DNA of 64,000 nt from Nibricoccus aquaticus. Its GTDB lineage: Bacteria; Verrucomicrobiota; Verrucomicrobiia; Opitutales; Opitutaceae. Positions within the stretch are counted from its first letter, which is position 1, and every line of letters begins with the position of its first letter. Location of the stretch: positions 1,736,001-1,800,000 of the forward strand of contig NZ_CP023344.1 in assembly GCF_002310495.1 (NCBI RefSeq). Direction: 5' to 3'. The notes under the pieces are model-generated. The model had not been told where the DNA came from. It saw only the letters and a program-made list of their open reading frames with translations, and made no database searches. Made by a program: the position numbers and the translations under genes. Positions 17,741 to 26,078 of the stretch are shown here, in pieces.

Positions 17741-19765
17741 ATGCTCCGCGCCTTCCAATGGGACCTCGCCCGCCAGGTCGAGCGCCTCGACGTCCTGCTC
17801 AAACTTCTCCCGCGCTACGCCGACTGGGGCTACAACGAACTGTATCTGCATCTCGAAGACGCCGTCGAATACCCCTCTCTCCCCACCGTCGCCCGCGCCG
17901 ACGCCTACTCCCACCGCCAGCTCCACCGCCTCGTCAACACCGCCGAGCGCCACGGCATCCGCACCGTCCCCATCGTCAATCTCCTCGGCCACACGCAGTA
18001 CCTGATAAAAGCCCCCGCGCTACGCGACCTGAACGAACTCCGCGCCCCCGACGGCTCTCCGCTCGAGCGCGGCCAGATCTGCCCGCTCCACGCCGACACC
18101 CTCGCCGTCGCCGAAAAACTGCTACACGACACCGCCCCCTTCTGCACCGCCGGCAAAGTCCACGTCGGCCTCGACGAATCCTTCCACCTCGGCAAATGCC
18201 CGCGCTGCCGCGCCGAAATCGCAGACCGCGGCCTCGCCGCCCACTTCGCCGGCCACGTCAACCGCCTCCACACGCTCACCTCCTCGCGCGGTCTCCAGCT
18301 CGGCCTCTGGGCCGACATGCTCAACTTCATCCCCTCCGCGATCCCGCTCCTCCCGCGCGACATCGCCGCCTACGACTGGTACTACTACCCCTTCACCCGC
18401 CACCCGCGCGTCGAGCTCTTCAACTTCGCCGAGTCCGACCTCGCCACGCCGCTCGCCAAACACGGCATCGACTACTGGGGCTGCCCCATGAACGGCGCCT
18501 TCCGCTACGAGCCGCTCCCCCTCTTCCGCGACCGCCTCGCCAACCTCCGCTCCTGGTGGAAACGCTGTCACGACACCAACGCCGCCGGCTTCCTCGTCAC
18601 CTCCTGGGAAGCCTACCGCCTCGCCCTCGAAACAACCACCGTCGTCGATGCCGCCGCCGCATCCCTCTGGCTGAACCCCAAAAAATCCACCGACGACGAA
18701 ACCCTACTCACCGCCGGTTTCGAACGCGTCTTTGGCAAAGGCAAAAAACTCAGCGCCCGCCACGCCGCCCGCACCGCCCTCGCCGCCGACGCCCGCGCCT
18801 TCACCGGCTACGCCCGCTGGGAAATCAACGACCGCTGGGACCTCCGCGCCGCCACGACTCGCTCTCCCGCCTCTCGCCTGCGTACGTCCACTGGTCACTG
18901 GTCATTGGTCACTGGTCATTCCCCCTCCTCTCCGTCCGCCCCTTTCACCCTTCACCCTTCACCCTTCACTCTTCCTCGCCCGCTCGCCTCCAGCCTCGCC
19001 TTCCTCGCGTACTTGGAATCCCGCGACACCTTCGTCGCCCGCGCCGCCGACGGCATCTTCGCCCTCCGCCGCACATTAGCCTCTTCCGCACGTCCGAACT
19101 CTCAACTCTCAACCCTCAACTCTCAACTCGGCTCGTCTCCGCTCATCCGTCTCCGCCTCGACGACCTCACCCGCGACGCCCGCGTCTTCGCCCGTCAACT
19201 CGCCACCGGCCGCCGCGCTGCCCGCGCCATGTGGCTACGCACCCGCGACGCGAAAGTCCGCGGCCAAAACGAGCTCATCCTCGACGCCGACGCCGCCCGC
19301 CTCGCCACCTGGCGCACCTTCCTTCGCTCTCTACGCCGACGCCCCGACCTCGCCCTCGATACCACGCCCGTCTGCGGCCGCTGGCAGCTCGTCTTCACCG
19401 TCGAGAACATCGCCCCTGCTCTCCAAAAAATCGTCGTCGAACAACAACAGCCCGACCGCACCTGGCGCGAACTCCGCGCCCGCCACACCATCGAATTCCG
19501 CTCCGAAGCCGCGCAACCGCGCGCCAATATTTCCCGCCTCTTCTCCACACCCATCGACGATCCGTCGCGCCCCCTCCGCCTCTCCCTCCGCGGTCTCGGC
19601 CAAGTCGCCATCCGCGACCTCGCGCTCACCAACTGCGTTACCACCCTCCGCCCCGCAGCCTGGCCACGCACCACCAAAAAAATCCTCGGCCACCCCGCCC
19701 CCACCCGCGGCTTCCCCGACATCACCCGCACCCTCGCCACCCTCCCCCTCCGCTTTCCGAGATAG
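17741..19765 (+). CDS. GH20-like beta-N-acetylhexosaminidase carrying in-frame repeats
   Basis: A 674-residue protein whose first 330 residues form a GH20-type TIM barrel. The catalytic Asp-Glu pair is in KVHVGLDESFHLG, with supporting motifs YNELYLHLEDAVEYP and a WGCPMNGAFRYE segment. GH20 enzymes remove terminal GlcNAc or GalNAc; here there is no signal peptide, so it would be cytosolic. Two stretches interrupt the protein: about residues 384-412 are encoded by TGGTCAYT and TTCACCC repeats, and about 453-463 by a CTCAAC repeat (STLNSQL). Both families also occur between genes. The C-terminal 210 residues are Arg-rich and unassigned. The Met at 17741 follows the repeat at 17710 and is preferred to 17717. 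Confidence 0.75.
   Translation: MLRAFQWDLARQVERLDVLLKLLPRYADWGYNELYLHLEDAVEYPSLPTVARADAYSHRQLHRLVNTAERHGIRTVPIVNLLGHTQYLIKAPALRDLNELRAPDGSPLERGQICPLHADTLAVAEKLLHDTAPFCTAGKVHVGLDESFHLGKCPRCRAEIADRGLAAHFAGHVNRLHTLTSSRGLQLGLWADMLNFIPSAIPLLPRDIAAYDWYYYPFTRHPRVELFNFAESDLATPLAKHGIDYWGCPMNGAFRYEPLPLFRDRLANLRSWWKRCHDTNAAGFLVTSWEAYRLALETTTVVDAAAASLWLNPKKSTDDETLLTAGFERVFGKGKKLSARHAARTALAADARAFTGYARWEINDRWDLRAATTRSPASRLRTSTGHWSLVTGHSPSSPSAPFTLHPSPFTLPRPLASSLAFLAYLESRDTFVARAADGIFALRRTLASSARPNSQLSTLNSQLGSSPLIRLRLDDLTRDARVFARQLATGRRAARAMWLRTRDAKVRGQNELILDADAARLATWRTFLRSLRRRPDLALDTTPVCGRWQLVFTVENIAPALQKIVVEQQQPDRTWRELRARHTIEFRSEAAQPRANISRLFSTPIDDPSRPLRLSLRGLGQVAIRDLALTNCVTTLRPAAWPRTTKKILGHPAPTRGFPDITRTLATLPLRFPR
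18891..18975 (+). repeat. Two simple-repeat tracts inside the GH20-like frame
   Basis: CTGGTCACTGGTCATTGGTC and continuation at 18891-18920, then TTTCACCCTTCACCCTTCAC and continuation at 18943-18975. Both match repeats found between genes (17076, 17177, 17710 and 14007). They are read as TGHWSLVTGHS and FTLHPSPFTL. Confidence 0.8.
19097..19129 (+). repeat. CTCAACTCTCAACCCTCAAC repeat inside the GH20-like frame
   Basis: Degenerate CTCAACY units, read as NSQLSTLNSQL. Related tracts lie at 25112-25143 and 26428-26453 inside two other genes. Confidence 0.75.
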
Positions 19766-19778
19766 GGCCGGCTCCGAG

Positions 19779-19804
19779 GTAGGGCCGGCACGCCGTGCCC
19801 GGCC
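19779..19804. repeat. REP-like palindrome, GTAG-headed (GGCCGGCACG type)
   Basis: GTAGGGCCGGCACGCCGTGC then CCGGCC; a partial unit (ATAGGGCCGG) precedes it at 19763. It lies between the converging GH20-like gene and TonB receptor. Confidence 0.7.
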
Positions 19805-19846
19805 TCTTTGCCTCCCCCTCCCGCCGACACCTCACCTCTTACCCAC

Positions 19847-22672
19847 TCAAAACGCCTTCGTCACCTGCACATACACGAAGCGCCCGATGTCGTTATGCAG
19901 CGTCACATCGTAGCTCGCGTTCGACACCGCATTGACCGCACCCGCCGCAAACGGCGCCGCCTCGTCCGCGATATTGTTCACGCCCGCGCGCACCTCGATC
20001 CCCGCCGCCTTCCAGCGATAACCCAGCTGAGCATCGAACGTCGTCCATTGGCTCACATAACGCGGCCGATTCCCCAACGTCCGCGTCGCGTCATCCTCCA
20101 GATGACTCACACGATTCACCGCGCCGATCACCGACCACGCGCCCTTCTCGACACCTTGCGAGAAACGCCCGCGATGCCGCGGAATGCTCCCCGGCGAAAT
20201 GCTGTTCGTTGAAGCATCCACATAACGCCCCAGCCAGTTCTGGCTCGGCTGTCCGCCCACCGTCGTCAGATCCCAGTTCAGCGTCGTATTCCACGCCAGC
20301 ACTGACATCACCTTCGCCGCCGTCACCGGCCACTCCGCCACGATCTGCCCGTCGATGCCGCTCGCCTCGCGCGACGACGCATTCACGGGATAAAAACTCA
20401 CCGCCGTCACCGCGCCCGCCGAGTTACGCGTGATCGCGCTCGCGAACGCCGCATTCGGATTGATCGAGCCCGCCACCCCGCGCCGGAAGCCCGGCCCCTG
20501 CGTCAGCGCGTTCGCGTTGAGCGCATACTGCGCCCCATCCGCGATCAGATTGCTCACCACGCCCCGGTAATAATCCACCTCGAAGCGCAGCCCCTTCGCC
20601 GCCTTCGGCGTGTACACCGCGCCCACATTCCACGTCTTCGATTCCTCCGGTTCCAGATCCGGATTCCCCCGCGAATTCACGATCACCGCGCTCGCCGTCG
20701 TGAATCCCAGCGGATCGCTCAACGCCAGCTGCGAGCTGCCCGCCGCCGCGAACAGATGCCCCAGGCTCGGCGTGCGGAAACCCTCCGCGTACGTCGCGCG
20801 AAACATCACGTCACGCACCGGCCGATACAACACACCCACCTTCGGCGTCGTCTCCGAAAACTCCCGCGACCGCTGCTGATACACGCCCGCCAGATCGCGC
20901 ACCGCACCCTTCACATCCTTCTCACTCCGCCGCACGCTAGCCGACAAGCGCAAATCCCGCACCGCCGTGATTCCCTGCGCGCTCGAAATGAGCGGCACCA
21001 TCACCTCGGCAAACACTCCCCGCGCCTCATAACCCGACGCCGTGAACCCCGCCGGATTAAACCCAATCATCAACCCGTTCTGCCCGGTGATATTCCGGTC
21101 CGGCACCACACTCTGCTCGGACAACGTATAATCCCCGCCCACCGCCAGCTGCACCTTCCCCGCCGGCAATTCGAACACCGGCCCGCCCGCACGCACCGAT
21201 CCCCCGCGCATCCCGAAATCGTGATCGATCCGCCCCTGCACCGCCGCGTCGCGCAGCGCCGCAGGATTATCGAATGCCCGCGAGTTCGTCGGATTCACGC
21301 CGCGCGCCGAATCCAGTGCGTAAGGATTATACGCCCCGCTGTTAATCGCCGCCGCCAGCTTCGCGTAATCGAATGAATTGGTCTGCGTGTCGTCGCGATA
21401 CCACCAGCTATACAAATACGTAGCCTCCCAGCTCCAGCCTCCGGGAATCTTCCCCTTCAACCCCGCCTGAAAATCGTAAACATCCCGCTCGTAGATGCGC
21501 CCGCGCGGCCCAATCGAAGCCGGCCTCAAATAGTAATAATAGCCAGGAGGGTAATAAACGGTCAGTCCGCTGGAGACCGGAGGCAGATGCGGACTCACCG
21601 CCGGGTATTGCGTCACGTTGATCGCATTGATCGCCAGCGGCGACACAGCGCTCTCGTATTCATTTTGTGCGAACAGCATCCGTGCAAACGCCTCCAGCCG
21701 CCCGCCCGGCAGTATCTGGTGGTTGATGCGCGCATAAACCGACTTGTTCTCCTGCTCCGGAATCAGCGCAGTGTCCGCGCGCGGATTATAGTACTGCGCC
21801 GTTGTCTGGACCATGAAGTCGGATAACCCATATCCGGCCGTCCGGCCCGGAGCCAGCACCCGGTACTGCCATCCATCGGAAGCGTGATACGCATACGTGA
21901 GCCCCGACGTCACGAACTCCCGCCAGTTCTGCCCGCCCTGACTCCGCGCATCCGCATCCGCCGAACCTACGCGGTCGCGCGACATCACCGCATTCCGATG
22001 ATAATACTCCCCCGCCACCACGACATCGGTCTTGCCCGCCGCCGCGCCCGCGATGAACCCCACCCGCACCGTCCCCATATCGTCACCCGTCGTGTTGCCA
22101 TAATAAGCACGCACCTTCGCCCCACGATAGCTCGGCACCAGCACCGTATTAAAAACTCCCGTCAACGCATCCGCACCATATCGCGCGCTCGCCCCATCCT
22201 TCGCGATCTCCACCCCCTGCACCGCGATCGTCGGAATTAAATTCAACTCGTCGAACACGCTCCGCTGCCCATCGAGCAACGTCAGCGTGCCGCCCAACCC
22301 GCGCAGATTTGCCTTCGCCACGCCCGTCCCACCGTTCGCGCGCAACTCCGTCCCCGCCTCGCCGAAAAACCCCGGCACCAAAGTCCGCAGCCCTTCCGCC
22401 AGCGTGCCCGACCCCGCGTCCTCCAAATTCACCTGCGAAATCGTCGTCACCGGCTGAAACGCCTCCGCCGGAATCACCGGCACCGCCGACCCCGTGATCA
22501 CCATCGGCTCGGAAAGTACCGGCGCCACATCCACATGCTGGAGCACCACCCGCTCCTCCGTGGGCTGCACCGGCGCCGTCTGCGCCGACAACACAACCGC
22601 ACCCACCGCCAGTGCGGCAGACGCAGCCAGGACAAAACGATGCGCAGAACCAACAACCGGGGAAGTCTTCAT
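19847..22672 (-). CDS. TonB-dependent outer membrane receptor
   Basis: A 941-residue receptor starting at the Met at 22672, which opens a good signal peptide (MKTSPVVGSAHRFVLAASAA, then LAVGAVVLSAQTAP). Upstream codons to 22759 are Arg/Trp-rich and rejected. The plug contains a TTISQVNLEDAGSGTLAEGL box, ANLRGLGGTLTLLDGQR and EIAKDGASARYGADALTG. The barrel includes ATYAEGFRTPSLGHLF and ends in Phe (VQVTKAF). Ligand unknown. It is divergent from the XdhC-MocA-like fusion; nothing in the spacer indicates a riboswitch. It resembles the 1582-4172 receptor in type only, not closely in sequence. Confidence 0.92.
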   Translation of the reverse strand: MKTSPVVGSAHRFVLAASAALAVGAVVLSAQTAPVQPTEERVVLQHVDVAPVLSEPMVITGSAVPVIPAEAFQPVTTISQVNLEDAGSGTLAEGLRTLVPGFFGEAGTELRANGGTGVAKANLRGLGGTLTLLDGQRSVFDELNLIPTIAVQGVEIAKDGASARYGADALTGVFNTVLVPSYRGAKVRAYYGNTTGDDMGTVRVGFIAGAAAGKTDVVVAGEYYHRNAVMSRDRVGSADADARSQGGQNWREFVTSGLTYAYHASDGWQYRVLAPGRTAGYGLSDFMVQTTAQYYNPRADTALIPEQENKSVYARINHQILPGGRLEAFARMLFAQNEYESAVSPLAINAINVTQYPAVSPHLPPVSSGLTVYYPPGYYYYLRPASIGPRGRIYERDVYDFQAGLKGKIPGGWSWEATYLYSWWYRDDTQTNSFDYAKLAAAINSGAYNPYALDSARGVNPTNSRAFDNPAALRDAAVQGRIDHDFGMRGGSVRAGGPVFELPAGKVQLAVGGDYTLSEQSVVPDRNITGQNGLMIGFNPAGFTASGYEARGVFAEVMVPLISSAQGITAVRDLRLSASVRRSEKDVKGAVRDLAGVYQQRSREFSETTPKVGVLYRPVRDVMFRATYAEGFRTPSLGHLFAAAGSSQLALSDPLGFTTASAVIVNSRGNPDLEPEESKTWNVGAVYTPKAAKGLRFEVDYYRGVVSNLIADGAQYALNANALTQGPGFRRGVAGSINPNAAFASAITRNSAGAVTAVSFYPVNASSREASGIDGQIVAEWPVTAAKVMSVLAWNTTLNWDLTTVGGQPSQNWLGRYVDASTNSISPGSIPRHRGRFSQGVEKGAWSVIGAVNRVSHLEDDATRTLGNRPRYVSQWTTFDAQLGYRWKAAGIEVRAGVNNIADEAAPFAAGAVNAVSNASYDVTLHNDIGRFVYVQVTKAF

Positions 22673-22964
22673 GAGGGCGGGAAACCGCTTCAGCCACCGC
22701 GCAAACCACACGCGAACCGAAGCGCCGTGTTTCTCCGCCAACCACCCTCCCTCCAGCAACTCATTTCACCGCGAGCCATTGGCATCTGCCTCCCTCATCC
22801 ACTTTCCCGTCACCCCGCGCGCCCCCCCACCGTCACAGACAACCCGATACACCCCGCCACCATTCAGTAAACCCACCCCGCACGTTGCACCCGCGCCTTG
22901 CTCCCTCATCCTCCCCTCCGACCACTCATCGCACCCAGCCTCTCGCCCATCGCCTCCCTCCCGC
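22673..22964. other. Divergent spacer, TonB receptor / XdhC fusion
   Basis: 292 bp, C-rich on the + strand, with no palindrome of note. Presumed to hold two divergent promoters; none could be defined. Confidence 0.4.
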
Positions 22965-24668
22965 ATGAAAGAGCTCCTGAGCATCACCGCCTCCCTCCGC
23001 GCCGACCCATCTCCCGCCGTCCTCTGCACCCTCGTCGGCGTCACCGGCTCCTCCTTCCGCACCATCGGCGCCCGCATGTTGTGGCGCCCCGACGGCTCTT
23101 ACATCGGCTCCATCAGCGGCGGCTGCCTCGAAGCCGACCTCATGACTCAAGCCGCCGACGTTCTGCGCACCTCCCGCCCACGCATCGCCCGCTACAACAC
23201 CGCCGCCGACACCGACATCATCTGGGGCACCGGCAGCGGCTGCGAAGGCACCATCGCCGTCTGGCTCGAACCCATCGCCGGCGTCCCTCCCTGGCTCGAC
23301 TTCATCCTCGCCGCCTGGGACCGCCGCGAAAACGCCGCGCTCTTCACTGAGTGCTTCCCCCACCACACGCCCACCGGCGCAGTCGCAGCCCGCGCATCCA
23401 GCGGTCTCTCATGGACTCATCCCGACCATAAAGATCCCTTCGCCAGCGAACGCCTTCTGCCTGACGCACTGGAGCGACAGACCAGCACTGAAATGCTCGC
23501 CCACCGCGACCACGGATTCTTCTGCGAATTCCTCCCCCCTCCGCCCTCCCTCACCCTCTTCGGCGCCGGCGACGACACCCAATCCCTCACCTACCTCGCC
23601 ACCGAACTCGGCTGGCGCGTCACCATCGTCGACTCCCGCGCCTCGCTTCTCAACACCACCCGCTTCCCCTCCGCCCACGCTCTCCACCTCGCCCCACCGG
23701 AGACCGCCCTCGCCAGCCTCCCGCTCGACGCCCGTTCCTTCGTCGTCCTGATGACGCACCGTTACCTCGACGACCTGCCCCTCCTCCGCGCCCTGCTCCC
23801 GCGCCCGCTCGCCTACCTCGGTCTCCTCGGCTCCCGCAAACGCTCCGAAAAAATCCTCGCCGACCTCACCCGCGAAGGCCTCGCCATCACCGATGACATG
23901 CACGCCCGCCTTCACGCCCCCGTCGGCCTCGACCTCGGCGGCGGCACCCCCGAGGAAGTCGCCCTCTCCATCCTCGCCGAGCTTCAAGCCTCACACTCCT
24001 CCCGCGACGCCCGCCCCCTCCGCCAACGCCTTCTCCCCATCCACCGCGACCAAGGCCGCCTCGAATCCCTGGTATCCGCTCCGCCTCGATTCGCCGCCAT
24101 CATCCTCGCCGCCGGCGCCTCCACCCGCCTCGGACAACCCAAACAACTCCTCCTCCACAAAGGCACCCCGCTCATCGTCCGCGCCGCCCAGGCCGCCTTG
24201 GATGCCAAGGCCCTCCCCGTCATCGTCGTCCTCGGCGCCCACGCCGACAAAATCCGCCCCGCACTCGCCGGCCTCCCCGTCTTCATCGTTGAAAACCCCA
24301 ATTGGGCCGAGGGCATGGGCACCTCCATCACCACGGGTTTCTCCGCTCTCCACGGTGGCGTCTCCACTTTCGGCTCCGTCCTTCTCGCCGTCTGCGACCA
24401 GCCGCACCTCTCCGCCACCGCCATCGAGAAACTCCGCGCCGCCCTGGACGGTCGCCACACTATCGCCGCCACGCGCCACGGCGACACCGGCGGCGTCCCC
24501 GCCATCTTCACCCATTCCCATTTCCCCACCCTCCGCCAGCTCCGCGGAGCCGAAGGCGCCCGCCGCATTATCGCCGCTCACAAATCCAACACCGCCCTCG
24601 TCGATCTCCCCGAACTCGCCCTCGACATCGATACCCCGGCAGACTGGCAGCAGCTCAATTCCCCGTAA
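22965..24668 (+). CDS. XdhC/CoxI-family protein fused to MocA-like nucleotidyltransferase
   Basis: A 567-residue fusion of two molybdenum-cofactor maturation modules. The first is XdhC/CoxI-like, about residues 1-350: the opening GVTGSSFRTIGARM, SISGGCLEADL, then a Rossmann segment TLFGAGDDTQSL and LGLLGSRKRSEKI. XdhC proteins bind molybdenum cofactor and help insert it into xanthine-dehydrogenase-type enzymes. The second, about 375-567, is a MobA/MocA-type transferase with AAIILAAGASTRLGQPKQLL and VCDQPHLS, expected to add CMP or GMP to molybdopterin. No molybdoenzyme or other cofactor gene is in the window. The ATG at 22965 fits the XdhC start; the frame runs open upstream through non-coding sequence. 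Confidence 0.88.
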   Translation: MKELLSITASLRADPSPAVLCTLVGVTGSSFRTIGARMLWRPDGSYIGSISGGCLEADLMTQAADVLRTSRPRIARYNTAADTDIIWGTGSGCEGTIAVWLEPIAGVPPWLDFILAAWDRRENAALFTECFPHHTPTGAVAARASSGLSWTHPDHKDPFASERLLPDALERQTSTEMLAHRDHGFFCEFLPPPPSLTLFGAGDDTQSLTYLATELGWRVTIVDSRASLLNTTRFPSAHALHLAPPETALASLPLDARSFVVLMTHRYLDDLPLLRALLPRPLAYLGLLGSRKRSEKILADLTREGLAITDDMHARLHAPVGLDLGGGTPEEVALSILAELQASHSSRDARPLRQRLLPIHRDQGRLESLVSAPPRFAAIILAAGASTRLGQPKQLLLHKGTPLIVRAAQAALDAKALPVIVVLGAHADKIRPALAGLPVFIVENPNWAEGMGTSITTGFSALHGGVSTFGSVLLAVCDQPHLSATAIEKLRAALDGRHTIAATRHGDTGGVPAIFTHSHFPTLRQLRGAEGARRIIAAHKSNTALVDLPELALDIDTPADWQQLNSP

Positions 24669-24903
24669 AATTTCCGCTCCGCCGCCCACCGGCCTTGAGC
24701 CCTTCACCCGCGCGCGTCCAGACTTCGTCCCATGTCCGCGCCCATGGTTCAATCGCCCGCGATTCCACCCCGGCCTCGTCAGCACCCGAAATCTCCGGCC
24801 TGACCGCCCAGCCCACTTTTCTAGCGCGCATCCCGCATCACGGCCCGCGACGCTTTTCCTCCAGCCAGCCTCGCTCCGACCATCCACACCGCCCGCCGCG
24901 CCC

Positions 24904-26036
24904 ATGAACTACTACTACGCCAACACCGCCAACCAGCCCGCCGGCCCCGTCACCCTCGACGAACTCCAAAAACTCCTCGCCCGCGGTGAAATCACCCCCG
25001 CCACCCACATCATCCCCGTCGGCGAAACCACCTGGCGCCCCCTCTCCACCGTGCTCCCGGCCACGCCTCCGTCGCCCTCATCCGCCTCCGCGCCTTCCTC
25101 CACCCCTCCGTCCCTCAACTCTCAACCCTCAACTCCCAACTCTCCGCCCTCCGCTCCCCCCCGGCTCCCGCCCCCGCCTTCAAACCCACGGACGCCGCCA
25201 AACTCCCCGCCCTGCTCGCTACGTTTATCGGCAGTCTCCTCGCCAAGGCCCGCGCCCTCCTCTCCGTCGCCCGCCTCACCGCACTCTTCACTGCCGCCGG
25301 CTCTTTCGGCCAGCTCATCGTCCTCGCCGGCGCCCTCCTCGCACTCATCTACGGCGTGGTCTACGCTATCAAGTGGGACTCATTCGAAGTCTTTCTCTAC
25401 GGCCTCGCATCCGTCCTCGTCCTCGCCGTCCTCCAATTCGTCGCCAAACGCCTGCTCGATGCCTGCGCGTCCATCCTGAAAACCTCCCCCACCCGCATCG
25501 CCTCCATGGCAGTACTCGAATGCCTTGGCCTGGTCCTCCTGCTGGCCGCCATCGGCGCGCTCATCGGTGGCATCATCACGGCGATTCAAGTCGAGTCATT
25601 CACTCCGATCATCCCCGCGCTCGTCTCCTTCGTCCTGCTCACCGCCTTCGCTGGCGTCGCACTCCACCCATCACTCGCCAACGTCGAGGAGGCTCCTGCC
25701 ACCGCCGGTGAAGAAGCCATCGGCCTTTTCTCCTTCTTCGCCAAGGCCGGCCTCGCCCTCCAGCCGCTACTCTTTGCCGTCTACGCGGCTGCCGGAGCCA
25801 TCGTCATCCTCTTCGCCCTTTTCGGAAGCGACGTCTCCCTCTCCCTGGGCGGCCTCATCCTGCTGCCCACGACCATCACCCTCTCAGGCGGCGGCCCCGC
25901 AGGTGCCGCCATCATCGCATCGGCCTGCCTCCTCCCCCTCACCGCCTACCTGACCTTCCTGCTCTACTACCTCCTCATCGACGTCCTCCGCGCCATCCTC
26001 TCAATCCCGCAAAAACTCGACCAACTCCGCCGCTAA
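24904..26036 (+). CDS. GYF_2-domain multispanning membrane protein, split by one-base frameshift
   Basis: The start frame gives MNYYYANTANQPAGPVTLDE and the rest of a GYF_2 domain (about residues 1-50), then a Pro/Ser linker. The continuation is in the preceding frame from about 25155: APAFKPTDAAKLPALLATFI, then roughly seven hydrophobic helices (for example FGQLIVLAGALLALIYGVVY and LVLLLAAIGALIGGIITAI) to the stop at 26036. Adding one C to the C7 run at 25156-25162 joins them into an about 377-residue protein. GYF domains bind proline-rich sequence, and the next gene encodes a proline-rich membrane protein 42 bp downstream, so the two products may interact; that is inference. A GTG at 25356 would give only the C-terminal part. 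Confidence 0.72.
25112..25143 (+). repeat. CTCAAC simple repeat inside the GYF_2 gene
   Basis: CCTCAACTCTCAACCCTCAA and continuation, encoding SLNSQPSTPNS in the linker just before the frameshift. Confidence 0.65.
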
Positions 26037-26078
26037 CCCGGCCCCCGCAATCTCCTTCACCCTCAACACCGGCGCGCC

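Noticed and set aside
17020-19130. TGGTCAYT / CTCAACY repeats as a CRISPR array
   Set aside because: Units are 5-8 bases, degenerate and contiguous, with no spacers and no cas genes.
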